NCBI GenBank assembly: GCA_017643925.1
Contig: JAEPML010000001.1
Coordinates: 1 to 64,000 of the forward strand
Origin: Roseibium sp.
GTDB lineage: Bacteria > Pseudomonadota > Alphaproteobacteria > Rhizobiales > Stappiaceae
Length of the DNA stretch: 64,000 nucleotides
Direction of reading: 5' to 3'
The first letter of the stretch is position 1. Every line of letters begins with the position of its first letter. Positions 1-8,399 of this stretch are shown in pieces. The position numbers were made by a program, and so were the translations under genes. Below the pieces are notes generated by a model. The model saw only the letters and a list, made by a program, of their open reading frames with translations. It made no database searches and was not told where the DNA came from.

Positions 1-182
1 AAGGCATTATTTAAGAAAATGACAATCTTATCCTCTAGTCGCGATAAATCTGTATCGAGTATTGATGGCCCAGTGCCAACAATATAAATATTTTGATCTT
101 TAAAGGAGTTTTTGTATGATACTATTTTTCTTTTACTCAATTTAGACATAGCACCATAGCTATACAATACGTTTAAATTCAT
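1..182 (-). CDS. Partial N-terminus of a GTGPS-motif protein, probably glycan-related
   Basis: The reading frame starts at an ATG at 182 and runs off the left edge, so only about 60 N-terminal residues are visible. They include IYIVGTGPSILDTDLSRLED followed by KIVIFLNNA. A glycine-rich GxGPS loop followed by an acidic/Ser stretch and a hydrophobic strand is seen in DUF115-type and bacterial sialyltransferase-like (Cst-type) proteins of surface polysaccharide and flagellin glycosylation loci; assignment to either is inference. The DNA is strikingly AT-rich (mostly A/T codons such as AAA, ATA, TTA), unlike the GC-rich genes further right, which suggests acquisition by transfer. The RBS is weak (TAAGAG just before the ATG). 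The frame is too short and partial for a firm family call. Confidence 0.6.
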   Translation of the reverse strand, partial: MNLNVLYSYGAMSKLSKRKIVSYKNSFKDQNIYIVGTGPSILDTDLSRLEDKIVIFLNNA

Positions 183-462
183 AATCTCTTACCATCTCAA
201 ATTTATTAAATTCTTCTAATACTGCGGGACACACACTGTCAACAACGTGCGGCAGCAATAGGATACAGTCTGAGTAGTCTCGGAAATCATCCAATCTATC
301 GTCGGGTTGAGAGGAGTGCTTTAGACCACTGATTTCAGTTTAATTCTGGGCGTAGTGCTGCCGGTGGTCATGGCTTGACGTTGGATATTGAAAATTCATC
401 GCCGCGTTTGGCGCGACCCTATAATCCTTGAAGGTTTCAAATATGTACTGTCCGAGATACTA
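183..462. other. Non-coding stretch at the edge of the accessory region
   Basis: No convincing gene lies here. Base composition changes from AT-rich near 183-230 to mixed. An 18-base word at 321-338 (TTAGACCACTGATTTCAG) recurs at 19454-19471. The right part runs into the end of the IS5-like remnant; the sequence CCTGTTGACAAAGTCTC near 468-484 overlaps the transposase stop and may be its terminal inverted repeat, but the opposite end of that element is missing, so this cannot be confirmed. Confidence 0.5.
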
Positions 463-664
463 GGACCTGTTGACAAAGTCTCGTCTCCAGATGCGTGCAG
501 CCGCGAGATTGAGGAAAGCTGCAAAGGACGCTTTGGTTTTGTCGTATCGGGTGGCGATCCTACGGAACTGTTTGAACTTGTTGAACATTCGCTCGATCCG
601 GTTCCTGTCCTTGTAGGCCCGGAAGTCGCAAGCAATTTGCTCCTTGCGGTTTGACTTCGGTGGA
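463..664 (-). pseudogene. IS5-family transposase, C-terminal remnant
   Basis: The minus-strand frame encodes about 65 residues reading PPKSNRKEQIACDF, then AYKDRNRIERMFNKFKQFRR, IATRYDKTKASFAAFLNLAA and finally ARIWRRDFVNRS and a stop. This is the C-terminal part of an IS5-type (IS427-like) DDE transposase, including the Y-x2-R/K-x-x-I-E motif around the last catalytic Glu (here DRNRIERMFN). The first roughly 60 percent of the enzyme is gone: the frame is cut at 664/665 where an IS256-like end begins. It cannot encode an active enzyme. Confidence 0.82.
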
Positions 665-904
665 GATAACGTACAAAATCTTTCGCACATTTTCTGGTTG
701 GGACGGTTCCCTTTATGCTGATTGAAGGGAGCACGGTATGACTGATGACGATGAGGGCAAAGAGATGAGCAATGTGATCCGGATCGACGAGGCTCGGATC
801 AAGGATCATCTTGGCGAGATGGTGCGCGGCACCGTTGAAGAGGCGTTGAATGCCATGCTGGACGCGGAAGCAGACCGGCTTTGCGGCGCTGGCCGTTATG
901 AGCG
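665..904 (+). mobile_element. IS256-like element, left-end fragment (copy 1)
   Basis: This fragment begins with the terminal repeat GATAACGTACAAAATCTTTC and continues through the element's promoter region into the start of the transposase at 738 (MTDDDEGKEMSNVIRIDEAR..., about 55 residues to ...CGAGRYER). It is interrupted at 904/905 by the end of a second copy. Apart from its last few bases it is the exact reverse complement of 1265-1504, so the two copies look recent. No target-site duplication flanks it. It sits inside the IS5-like transposase remnant. Confidence 0.8.
738..904 (+). pseudogene. IS256-family transposase, N-terminal fragment
   Basis: The first ~55 residues match those encoded on the other strand from 1431 and carry the typical opening of IS256-family (Mutator-like) transposases of alphaproteobacteria: an acidic start, then a helix with LGEMVRGTVEEALNAMLDAE and the ADRLCGAGRYER segment. 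After residue 55 the frame passes into the inverted copy and loses homology. No DDE catalytic residues are present, so the product would be inactive. Confidence 0.75.
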
Positions 905-1431
905 GATAACGTACAAAATCTTTCGCACATTTTCTGGTTGGGATGCTCGCCTTCTATTCGACGGTTCCGCCACTCCTCGATCTTCGCGTAGATCTTCTTA
1001 TTCAGATTGGAAACCGTACCGGGACTGACACGCGTGCCCCATAAGGCCTCGGTGATGTCTTCTACCCGACGCACTGAAACGCCCGCCAGGTACATCTCCA
1101 TCAAAGCTTCCTCGACGCTGCATTCCCGCCGCTGGTAGCGCTCGATGATGGCCGTCTCGAACGTCTGACGCCGAAGCTTCGGCATCTTCAGCTTCACTTC
1201 GCCCGCTTTGGTGTGCAGCGAACGTTCGTAGCTGCCCGCCCGCGTGTCCTGACGCCCTTCGCTGCGCTCATAACGGCCAGCGCCGCAAAGCCGGTCTGCT
1301 TCCGCGTCCAGCATGGCATTCAACGCCTCTTCAACGGTGCCGCGCACCATCTCGCCAAGATGATCCTTGATCCGAGCCTCGTCGATCCGGATCACATTGC
1401 TCATCTCTTTGCCCTCATCGTCATCAGTCAT
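799..1431 (-). pseudogene. IS256-family transposase, truncated by internal deletion
   Basis: The first ~150 residues are a normal IS256-family N-terminus: the conserved opening, RAGSYERSLHTKAGEVKLKM, PKLRRQTFETAIIERYQRRE, then EALMEMYLAGVSVRRVEDIT and a region ending IEEWRNRRIEGEHP. In full-length enzymes the first catalytic Asp follows soon after this (typically ...GEHPYxYLDG). Here the frame jumps into the right terminal repeat (NQKMCERFCTLS) and then reads antisense through copy 1. All catalytic residues are lost. The fusion point lies in a short stretch shared by the coding sequence and the repeat (CATCC), which suggests a microhomology deletion. Confidence 0.8.
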
Positions 1432-1504
1432 ACCGTGCTCCCTTCAATCAGCATAAAGGGAACCGTCCCAACCAGAAAATGTGCGAAAGATTTTGTACGT
1501 TATC
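905..1504 (-). mobile_element. IS256-like element with both ends and an internal deletion (copy 2)
   Basis: A 600-bp unit bounded by inverted copies of GATAACGTACAAAATCTTTC, with about 38 bp shared by the two ends. It lies in inverse orientation to copy 1 and is inserted at its position 904. The interior keeps only the 5' part of the transposase gene: the coding sequence fuses directly into the right terminal repeat. Both ends remain, so it is MITE-like and could in principle be moved by a full-length relative. No matching 8-9 bp target duplication is visible (TTATGAGCG on the left, TTTGGTCCG on the right), so a later rearrangement is likely. The right end lies only 22 bp beyond the MCP stop codon. 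Confidence 0.78.
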
Positions 1505-1526
1505 TTTGGTCCGCGTGTTGCACCAC

Positions 1527-3422
1527 TCACCTGGCAGCAACTTTCGACAGGAAATTGTCAATTCGGTTCGCCAGCTTGCGTGTGTTTTCACCAACTTCAG
1601 CCGAGGTCAGGGATACATCGTTTGCTGAGTGCGAGGTTTCATCGACTGCTGACTTCACCCCGGCCATGTTTTCGCTGATGTCCCGGGTGCCCGTGGCGAT
1701 GTCCTGGATCGACGTTGAGATCTCTTCGGTCGCAGATCCCTGTTGCTCCAGGGCCGATGTGATAGAGCCGGTGAATTCGTTGACACGTTCCATGATAAGG
1801 GCGATTTCCTCGATCGCGGTCACCGAGTCCGAAGACGCTTCCTGAATTGCGCTAATCTGGTTGGAGATCTCCTCCGTCGCCTTGGAGGTCTGGTTGGCAA
1901 GTTCCTTGACTTCGGCCGCAACCACGGCAAACCCCTTTCCGGCTTCTCCTGCCCGGGCGGCCTCGATCGTTGCATTGAGCGCCAACAGGTTTGTCTGCTC
2001 GGCGATCTCCTGGATCAGCTGCAACACTGCTCCGATCTTCTGGGCAGACGCTGCCAGGCTTGCAACCTGTTCATTTGCCGACATGGCCTTAGTGTTGGCA
2101 GTTGAAACCACTTCGCTCGTTTCAGAGATCTGGCGCGAGATTTCTCCGATGGAGGCTGACAATTCTTCCGAGGCTGACGCCACGGTCTGGACATTGGCGT
2201 AAGTTTCTTCCGTCGCGGCTGCGACGGAGGCCATCCGGTCCATGTTCGCCGAGGAAAGATCCCGCAGCAATGCGGAGATGTTTGCCATGTTGTCATTTGA
2301 TTGATCGACAGGTTCCAGCAGGCGCTGTGAATCCGATCTGAAATCCGCAATCAGTTGTTCCAGGTCGGCCTGCCGACACTGTTCGGTTTCAAAACTCATT
2401 TGTTGTTCAGCCTCGAGCTCCAGGCGCCGTTGGCCGCTGTCGCGAAAGACCTCGACGGCTTTTGCCATTTGCCCAAGCTCATCAGCGCGCTTGACATAGG
2501 GGATCGACAAACTGAAATCGCCGTCGGCAAGCTGGCGCATCACGCCGGTGATCCGGTTGATCGGTGTGATCAGTTTCTGGATCAGGACAAGGATGGCCAG
2601 GCCGACGGCCATAAGTGCCGCGATGCAGATTGCCAGAATTTCCCAACGGAGCTGGTTGGTGTTTGCCGTGATCTCTTCCTGGTTCATCAGCACGACCGAA
2701 TACCAGTCCGTGGTCCCCATTGGTGCGAAGGCGGCAATGACCTCCTGATCGGCGAGGGAGGTGCTGAACCAGTTGTTCTCGTTGGCTGCACGAAGCAGCT
2801 CAAAGTCTGGAAACGGAGCGTCGCCACCCTTCGGGGAGAGGCCATCGGCGTCAAGCAACAGGGCCTTGCCCGTGTTGCCGAATGTGATGGTGTCGAATTT
2901 TTCGCTGACCAGGACGATCGGGTCGAAGACCACGGTCAGTGTACCCATCGATTTGCCCTTGGCATTGACCACCGGTTTGGTAATCAGAATTCCGCTCGTC
3001 GTGACGCTGAGCCCGGCAGTGTTCTCCTTCTGCACAGTGCTTGCTTGGCCTTCTCGCCGGTCCTTGCTTATGAGGGCTTTGCCCTCCGGGTTGTGCAGCG
3101 ATATCGCGGTGAGAAAGCTGTAATTGTCCAGGTACTTCTCGAAGGTTTTCCCGGCGAGCGTTCTTGCCGCCTCGGCGGAGAACGTGCTGCCGGCGGCTTT
3201 CGCAAGCAGTTCATCGGCGGCCCAGGCGTCTGCATCCGACAGGCGCGCGTTTATCCAGTCATCACCGGCCGCAGCCAGCAGTTTGGAAGTTTGTTCGAAC
3301 TGGGAAATTGTCACATCCTGAAGCGATGTGGTGACCCTCGCAATTGCAACGACTGCCATCGTCAACATGCAAATCAGAAGTATAGACATGCATGGAGCCA
3401 GGAATTTTCCACGTAATTTCAT
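1527..3422 (-). CDS. Methyl-accepting chemotaxis protein with periplasmic Cache-type sensor
   Basis: A 631-residue transmembrane chemoreceptor. In order: a membrane helix near residues 8-30; a periplasmic sensor of about 225 residues with double-Cache features ([40 protein letters not shown]); a second membrane helix near 262-284; a HAMP linker ([20 protein letters not shown]); and a C-terminal signalling domain with the diagnostic hairpin tip [20 protein letters not shown]. No C-terminal CheR/CheB-binding pentapeptide is present. The ATG at 3422 has an AAGG element upstream and is preferred over a GTG at 3431. The ligand is unknown; Cache receptors often bind small organic acids or amino acids. 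The gene lies downstream of a sensor kinase and an ABC importer operon, and an IS derivative ends just after its stop codon. Confidence 0.93.
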   Translation of the reverse strand: MKLRGKFLAPCMSILLICMLTMAVVAIARVTTSLQDVTISQFEQTSKLLAAAGDDWINARLSDADAWAADELLAKAAGSTFSAEAARTLAGKTFEKYLDNYSFLTAISLHNPEGKALISKDRREGQASTVQKENTAGLSVTTSGILITKPVVNAKGKSMGTLTVVFDPIVLVSEKFDTITFGNTGKALLLDADGLSPKGGDAPFPDFELLRAANENNWFSTSLADQEVIAAFAPMGTTDWYSVVLMNQEEITANTNQLRWEILAICIAALMAVGLAILVLIQKLITPINRITGVMRQLADGDFSLSIPYVKRADELGQMAKAVEVFRDSGQRRLELEAEQQMSFETEQCRQADLEQLIADFRSDSQRLLEPVDQSNDNMANISALLRDLSSANMDRMASVAAATEETYANVQTVASASEELSASIGEISRQISETSEVVSTANTKAMSANEQVASLAASAQKIGAVLQLIQEIAEQTNLLALNATIEAARAGEAGKGFAVVAAEVKELANQTSKATEEISNQISAIQEASSDSVTAIEEIALIMERVNEFTGSITSALEQQGSATEEISTSIQDIATGTRDISENMAGVKSAVDETSHSANDVSLTSAEVGENTRKLANRIDNFLSKVAAR

Positions 3423-3730
3423 CGTATTCACCTTGTGCAGATCATTTTTTTTGATTTGCAGATGATTTTCGGTTAGGTGATTTTTGAATTGGTTAAATGA
3501 TGACTTGTTAAGTTCAGTGTTTGATTAACAGAGTTACAATTGTTAATAGTATTAATACTGTTATGTATTGATTGATATTTTGGAAGTCTGCGTACCTTTC
3601 GAAGCATCTCGCATATTGCAGCGTCCGATAGTTCACACTGCGATGGGCTCGAGTGGAAGGCCTCCCTGCAGCTGAAGCGCAACAATTTCTTCAATCGGGT
3701 TTTACCGGAATTTCCTACGATCCAGAGACA
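3423..3730. other. AT-rich upstream region of the MCP
   Basis: About 300 bp between the kinase stop and the MCP start, with unusually low GC between about 3440 and 3600. It contains a perfect 12-bp palindrome, AGTATTAATACT, at 3548-3559 and an ACAATTGT palindrome at 3536-3543, followed by ATTGTTAAT-like sequence also found upstream of the neighbouring response regulator. No credible gene is seen; a 73-codon frame here has atypical composition. It probably holds the MCP promoter. Confidence 0.55.
3548..3559. promoter_or_regulatory. Perfect 12-bp palindrome AGTATTAATACT, candidate operator
   Basis: The site lies about 125 bp upstream of the MCP start codon. It differs only at one symmetric base pair from AGTGTTAACACT at 7184-7195, in the divergent promoter between the response regulator and the ABC importer; the shared pattern is AGT(A/G)TTAA(T/C)ACT. 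Binding by a shared regulator is inference. Confidence 0.4.
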
Positions 3731-6316
3731 TCAGGCGTGCGAGTGCGACGTCTCTCTGGAAAGGTTTTCAGCGTGAATGCGCGACGCAATATCGACAAGT
3801 GTCGGAAGCGATACCGGCTTTTCAATGCTTGAAATTCGCGGTCCGAAGTCGTTGAGCAACCTGTGTTGCCTTGGAAGCCTGCCTGAAATGACAAGCACAT
3901 GTGTATCGGGTGATCCCGTGAGCGCCATTTCCGCGAGGTCCCAACCCAGCTTGTTGTCCTCAAGCTGAATATCGGTCACCAGAAGATCGTATGGAGTTTC
4001 TGACAGGAGCAATTCTTTCCCTTTTGAATAGGTTTCGGATCTGGTCACGACGAAGGCATGTTTCTCGAGCTCTTGCGCAATGCCTTCCAGGGTCAATCTG
4101 TCATCATCGACAACCAGTGCCCTGAGCGGGGCAGCTTCGGCAAGACCCCGATTGGGTTGTTCCGCGCAGAGCCGTAGAGACAGTTTTACGCGGGTGCCTT
4201 CGTTCGGACGGCTCGCAATCTTGATGTCGCCTCCGGTCTGTTTCATGAAGCCATAGACCATGGAAAGACCCAGGCCCGTGCCTTCATCGTCGCTCCTCGT
4301 CGTGAAGAACGGCTCCATCGCATGGGCGAGCGTGACCTCATCCATCCCCGCGCCGGTATCCGACACGGTGATGGTTGCATTGTCACTGTTTTCGGTCCCG
4401 ACCTCGATCTGGATTGTTCCCTCGTCGGCAATGGCCTGGTTGGAATTCAGGCAAAGATTGAAGATCGCGCTTTCCAGTTGACCCGGGTCAACCTTCACGA
4501 ATATCGGAGAGGCAAACTTTTTGATCTCAAGGGAAACGTTGTCCTTGAGCCCGACGCTGACAAGATCGGCGACGCCTTCGACAAGACTGTTCAGTTCGAC
4601 CGTTTCGGGAACCAGTTGCTGCTTCTTGGCAAACGCAAGAAGGCGCTGTGTCAGCGAGGCACCAATCTCGACCGCGTTTGCAATTCTGTTGCGGATGAGG
4701 TCCGCGGTCTTGCTGTCTCTCTTGTCATCGAGCAAGTGCAGATTGGTCGAAACCGTTGAGAGAATATTGCCAAAGTCATGGGCAACCTCACCGGTCACCT
4801 TTCCAAGGGCTTCGATCCTTCGGATCTGGTTGAGCCGATCGTCAAGCTGACGGCTTTCGGTCACATCGGTCAGCAGCCAGACCCGGCCATTGTCCGGCAG
4901 CCTGTTCGCGCGCGCATTCAGGATCTGGCCATCGAGGCGCCGGAGCTCAGCCGTGCCCCGAAATCCGGCATCCAGCGTGCTCTCCGGGATCTCGACAGAG
5001 AACGAACCTGTCAAGACGGTTCTTATTTCAGCCCCGGCACAGTCCTCTGCGCTTATGCGCAACAACTGACTGAAATTGTCGTTGAAATACCTGATACGGC
5101 CGGTGTCGTCGGTGACCGCGACCCCGTCGGTCATGTTGTTGAAGACTTTCTCAAGCAGGGCGTTGCGCTGGTGCAGTTGCAGGTTCGAGCGATCCAGGCG
5201 AAGCGCGTTTGCGCGAAACGTCCTGAAGGAGCGAAACAGGTCTCCGATCTCGTCCTTGTTGACGAAGCGGCGCGGCAGCGTGGACTTTCTGTCTCCCGCC
5301 GCAAGGCGCGTCATCGCGGTCGCGACGCGGTTGATGTTCGCTGCCACGTAGGACGAGAAGTAGATGGCCGAAGACAGCGCCAGAATGATGCTGGCACCAC
5401 CGAAGAACAGGATGACAGACTTGGCAAAGGTGATCCCGGCCAGCGTCTCCTGCCGGCGCGACGTCAGGTAGTCCTCGGCCTCTTGTGCGAATGCGCTGGT
5501 CAGGTCGGTCATGATATTGGCGTTCCGTCGAATCCGGAAAAGCGCGTTTTGCGCGCTCAGGGCCAGTTTCAGCTCCTGTCGGCGCAACTCGAAAATTCCG
5601 TTCTTGCCTTCGGAGTTTTTTCGGATCTCGCCAAGAACTTCTGTCTGCTGCGGCGTGAGCGATCCTTGCTGCATCTGCCGGATCTGCTGATTGTAGGAAC
5701 GGCGGTTCTCGCCAAGACTCAGGTGATTGCGGGAATAGCCCGCGGCGAGAGACGCATTGGCGATGGATTGCAACGTCAGCCAGTTGAGGCGGGATTCCCC
5801 GACATTGGAGGTACTTTCGATGGGCGAAGCCGTCCTGTCCCGAAGATTTGTGGTCACCCTGTTGGTTTGCAGCACCCGGTCCTGTGCAAACTCGAGCTCC
5901 GTGGCGGTGCCGATCAGATCCTGGATCGAGCTGCGCATGGCGACCAGGGCTTCTGCGAACTCGGTGGAAAGGCTCGTCTGGGTCTGCAGACTCGCCGCAG
6001 TGTGGTCCCAGTTCGCAATCGAGTTGTCGATCACTTCAAGCAGAGCCGCGCCTTCCTTCTTCATGCGCTCGGTCGACCCGAGGTTGAGGAGAAAGGGAGC
6101 CGAGGTTGCCATGTCGGAGGACCGGTTTGAAAGCTGCATGGCGCTGGCGACGCCGGCAAGCGTCTGACGATGCAGGTTTTCAAGTTCATTGTCGGCTTCA
6201 TTCAAGGTGAACCAGGCCACGACGCCCACCATCATGGTCGAAAGGGCAAGGAGCGTCAGCGCCGTCCAAAGGCGTGTTCGGATCGAGACGGCCTTGAAAA
6301 GGTGCTGGCCTGTCAT
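3731..6316 (-). CDS. Hybrid sensor histidine kinase with periplasmic helical domain, HAMP, PAS and receiver
   Basis: An 861-residue inner-membrane kinase. It has membrane helices near 17-38 and 300-322 enclosing a mostly helical periplasmic sensor of ~260 residues (TorS-like in size and heptad character); HAMP near 322-380; a PAS domain near 390-490 (FNNMTDGVAVTDDTGRIRYF); a phosphoacceptor region with His513 in VAHDFGNILS; an ATPase domain with N-box (LNSNQAI), DTGAGMD near 653 and GTGLGLSMVYGF near 679; and a C-terminal receiver near 733-850 with acidic pocket VVDDD and phospho-Asp782 in LLVTDIQL. There is no HPt domain, so phosphotransfer to the partner regulator would need direct transfer or a separate HPt. 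Its start overlaps the regulator stop by 4 bp (ATGA), indicating translational coupling. The signal is unknown; the divergent importer suggests its substrate or binding protein may be sensed. Confidence 0.92.
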   Translation of the reverse strand: MTGQHLFKAVSIRTRLWTALTLLALSTMMVGVVAWFTLNEADNELENLHRQTLAGVASAMQLSNRSSDMATSAPFLLNLGSTERMKKEGAALLEVIDNSIANWDHTAASLQTQTSLSTEFAEALVAMRSSIQDLIGTATELEFAQDRVLQTNRVTTNLRDRTASPIESTSNVGESRLNWLTLQSIANASLAAGYSRNHLSLGENRRSYNQQIRQMQQGSLTPQQTEVLGEIRKNSEGKNGIFELRRQELKLALSAQNALFRIRRNANIMTDLTSAFAQEAEDYLTSRRQETLAGITFAKSVILFFGGASIILALSSAIYFSSYVAANINRVATAMTRLAAGDRKSTLPRRFVNKDEIGDLFRSFRTFRANALRLDRSNLQLHQRNALLEKVFNNMTDGVAVTDDTGRIRYFNDNFSQLLRISAEDCAGAEIRTVLTGSFSVEIPESTLDAGFRGTAELRRLDGQILNARANRLPDNGRVWLLTDVTESRQLDDRLNQIRRIEALGKVTGEVAHDFGNILSTVSTNLHLLDDKRDSKTADLIRNRIANAVEIGASLTQRLLAFAKKQQLVPETVELNSLVEGVADLVSVGLKDNVSLEIKKFASPIFVKVDPGQLESAIFNLCLNSNQAIADEGTIQIEVGTENSDNATITVSDTGAGMDEVTLAHAMEPFFTTRSDDEGTGLGLSMVYGFMKQTGGDIKIASRPNEGTRVKLSLRLCAEQPNRGLAEAAPLRALVVDDDRLTLEGIAQELEKHAFVVTRSETYSKGKELLLSETPYDLLVTDIQLEDNKLGWDLAEMALTGSPDTHVLVISGRLPRQHRLLNDFGPRISSIEKPVSLPTLVDIASRIHAENLSRETSHSHA

Positions 6317-7044
6317 CCTGCCGCATCCAGGTTCGCGACGAATATGTAGCCCGCTCCGCGCCGTGTCTGAAGATGTTTCGGTTTGGAAGGCACCCGCTCT
6401 ATCTTGCGGCGCAGGCGCAAGATGAGCACATCGATGGTTCGGTCGAGAAACCGATTGAGATCGGACCCCAGCGCTTCCAGCAGTTCCGGACGCGTGATGA
6501 TCCTGTTGGGGTTCTGCACGAAAAACTCGAGTATCCGGTATTCGGCATTCGTGAGCGAAACGGGTTCACCTGACTGTCGGGTCAGCTCGCAGTTCTCGAT
6601 GTCCAGCAGAAATCCACCGAACTGAACCGTATCGGGCGTGGCCAAAGGCGGCGTTGCGTCGGGAACACGCGCATGCTCATACCGACGCAGCACGGCACGG
6701 ATCCTGGCGACCAGTTCGCGCGGATTGAAGGGTTTCATGACATAGTCGTCAGCGCCGGTTTCCAGGCCAATGATCTTGTCGATCTCGTCGCCGACACCCG
6801 TCAGCATGACGATGGGGAGATCGTGCAGCTGGCGGATTTGCTGCGCCAGGGTCAGACCGGATTCACCGCGCAGTTTCAGGTCTATGACGGCAAGCGAGAG
6901 GTCGTATTCGCCGAAATAGCTGAGAAAATCCGCGCTGTTTTCAAAAGAGGCAGGTTCGAAGCCGTTTTCCGCAAGCAGATGCGCAAGCGTCTCGCGAATT
7001 CCGGCATCGTCGTCAATGACCGCGATCTTAGGACGACTTTCCAT
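6313..7044 (-). CDS. OmpR/TorR-type response regulator
   Basis: A 243-residue two-domain regulator. The receiver (residues 5-120) has the acidic pocket IDDD, phospho-Asp55 in LAVIDLKLRG, the switch Thr in VMLTG and Lys in VMKPF. The C-terminal winged helix (about 140-235) shows SLTNAEYRILEFFVQNPNRI and RGAGYIF, typical of the OmpR/PhoB DNA-binding domain. The ATG at 7044 has GGGGGA at good distance and is preferred to an upstream TTG. It is first of a two-gene operon with the hybrid kinase and is divergent from a binding-protein gene, the usual layout for a regulator controlling the adjacent importer. Confidence 0.93.
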   Translation of the reverse strand: MESRPKIAVIDDDAGIRETLAHLLAENGFEPASFENSADFLSYFGEYDLSLAVIDLKLRGESGLTLAQQIRQLHDLPIVMLTGVGDEIDKIIGLETGADDYVMKPFNPRELVARIRAVLRRYEHARVPDATPPLATPDTVQFGGFLLDIENCELTRQSGEPVSLTNAEYRILEFFVQNPNRIITRPELLEALGSDLNRFLDRTIDVLILRLRRKIERVPSKPKHLQTRRGAGYIFVANLDAAG

Positions 7045-7074
7045 TGCTTTCCCCCGAATCCTCCATCGGATCAA

Positions 7075-7290
7075 ACAAGTCTACCGGTGCCATTCCGCAG
7101 TGTCTTGCGGTATTGCGTTTCCAATATTAAAGCCATTTGTAACAAGTGTAATATTGTTAATTATTTGGTGGCCCTGCGGCAGCAGTGTTAACACTTCCTG
7201 CGTCGCCCGGGCATCGCATCGTTGTTAGCCTTCTCTCTACTCAATCTGGTCATGCGGATCGGAACGAGATTTCTTGATTGGGAGGAAAAT
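7075..7290. promoter_or_regulatory. Divergent promoter region with palindromes and direct repeats
   Basis: This is the region between the response regulator (minus) and the ABC importer (plus). It holds: a 6-bp-arm palindrome TAACAA...TTGTTA at 7140-7159; TGTAAC at 7138 and TGTAAT at 7147, repeated with a 9-bp period; and a perfect 12-bp palindrome AGTGTTAACACT at 7184-7195. The AT-rich block resembles sequence upstream of the MCP. OmpR-family regulators usually bind direct repeats, so the TGTAA(C/T) repeats are candidate sites for the adjacent regulator; the 12-bp palindrome could serve another regulator. Confidence 0.5.
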
Positions 7291-8316
7291 ATGACTTCAG
7301 CCAAGTCAAAGGCGATGCTCACAGGCGTCTTTGCCACTCTGTTGACAAGCACGGCTCTTGCCGGTGAGGTCAACGTAATCTGCAGCGCGGAGCAACCGTG
7401 GTGCGACCTCATGGCGAATGCCTTCGAGGCGGAAAATCCGGATACCAAGGTTCTCATGGTGCGCAAGAGCACGGGCGAGACCCTGGCACAGATCCGCGCG
7501 GAAGCCGGAAATCCGAAAGTCGACGTGTGGTGGGGTGGAACCGGCGATCCGCATCTGATCGCGGCGGAAGAGGATCTCACGCAGCCATCCGGCGTGGACA
7601 CGAGCAAATTGCTGGGCTGGGCCCAGAACATGCACGACATTTCTGACGGCAAGACCGTCGGTATCTATGCGGGCGCACTCGGCGTTGCCTACAATGTGGA
7701 CGTACTGGAAGACAAGGGAATCACACCGCCTGCTTGCTGGAAGGACCTGACGGATCCCTCCTTCGCCGGCGAGATCCAGGTTGCAAACCCGAACAGCTCC
7801 GGGACGGCCTACACGGAGCTCGCGACATTCGTGCAGCTCTTTGGCGAAGACGAGGCCTACAGGCTGCTTGCCGAGATCGGCAAGAACGTCAATTCCTACA
7901 CCAAGTCCGGATCGGCCCCTTCGAAGGCCGCTGCACGTGGAGAGACCGGAATCTCGATCGGCTTCATGCATGGCATGGTCAAGCTGGCAAGCGACGGGTT
8001 TCCTCTCAAGATTGTCGCGCCCTGCGAAGGGACAGGCTACGAAGTCGGTGCCGTCAGCATCATCAAGGGTGCCAAGAACCCCGAAGAAGCGAAGAAGTGG
8101 GTAGAGTTCGCCTTGCGCGCCGATATCCAGTCCAGGGCTCCGGAGACGGGTTCCTTCCAGGTGCCGTCCAATTCCAACGCGGAAGTCGCGGAAGAGTCAC
8201 CTGAACTCTCGTTGATCAAGCTGATTGACTATGACTTTGCGACTTACGGCGCCAGCGAAACACGCAAGCGGCTGCTTGCGCGCTGGGACAAGGAAGTAAA
8301 ACCCGCCAGCAACTGA
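7291..8316 (+). CDS. ABC transporter periplasmic substrate-binding protein (AfuA/FbpA-like)
   Basis: A 341-residue secreted binding protein with a signal peptide (MTSAKSKAMLTGVFATLLTS, then TALA before GEVNV). The mature part begins VNVICSAEQPWCDLMANAFE and contains VDVWWGGTGDPHLIAAEEDL and PNSSGTAYTELATFVQLFGE, as in the iron/phosphosugar/spermidine-type binding proteins (FbpA, AfuA, PotD superfamily). The ATG at 7291 follows GGAGGA, so the longer upstream frame is rejected. It is first of a three-gene operon with a fused permease and an ATPase. The fused permease recalls AfuABC, whose characterised members bind sugar phosphates, while annotation pipelines usually write iron(III). The sequence alone does not decide the substrate. 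Confidence 0.88.
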   Translation: MTSAKSKAMLTGVFATLLTSTALAGEVNVICSAEQPWCDLMANAFEAENPDTKVLMVRKSTGETLAQIRAEAGNPKVDVWWGGTGDPHLIAAEEDLTQPSGVDTSKLLGWAQNMHDISDGKTVGIYAGALGVAYNVDVLEDKGITPPACWKDLTDPSFAGEIQVANPNSSGTAYTELATFVQLFGEDEAYRLLAEIGKNVNSYTKSGSAPSKAAARGETGISIGFMHGMVKLASDGFPLKIVAPCEGTGYEVGAVSIIKGAKNPEEAKKWVEFALRADIQSRAPETGSFQVPSNSNAEVAEESPELSLIKLIDYDFATYGASETRKRLLARWDKEVKPASN

Positions 8317-8399
8317 CGGACACTCCTTGTGACCGGGCGTGCGGCGCGGCGGCGGCACGCCCGGTCTGTTTAAAAGCTACACTCAGATCGGATAGAGCA

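Noticed and set aside
396..809. Minus-strand 137-codon frame across the IS junction
   Set aside because: It reads out of frame through the antisense of the IS256 N-terminus and of the IS5 remnant; only short stretches of the real frames are meaningful.
2355..3416. Plus-strand 353-codon frame
   Set aside because: Fully antisense to the first MCP; composition is that of a shadow frame in GC-rich DNA.
3473..3694. 73-codon minus-strand frame in the MCP upstream region
   Set aside because: AT-rich, Asn/Thr-heavy translation without RBS or homology; more likely promoter sequence.
4778..6130. Plus-strand 450-codon frame
   Set aside because: Antisense to the hybrid kinase, no recognisable domains, rich in Arg/Gly/Ala as typical of shadow frames.
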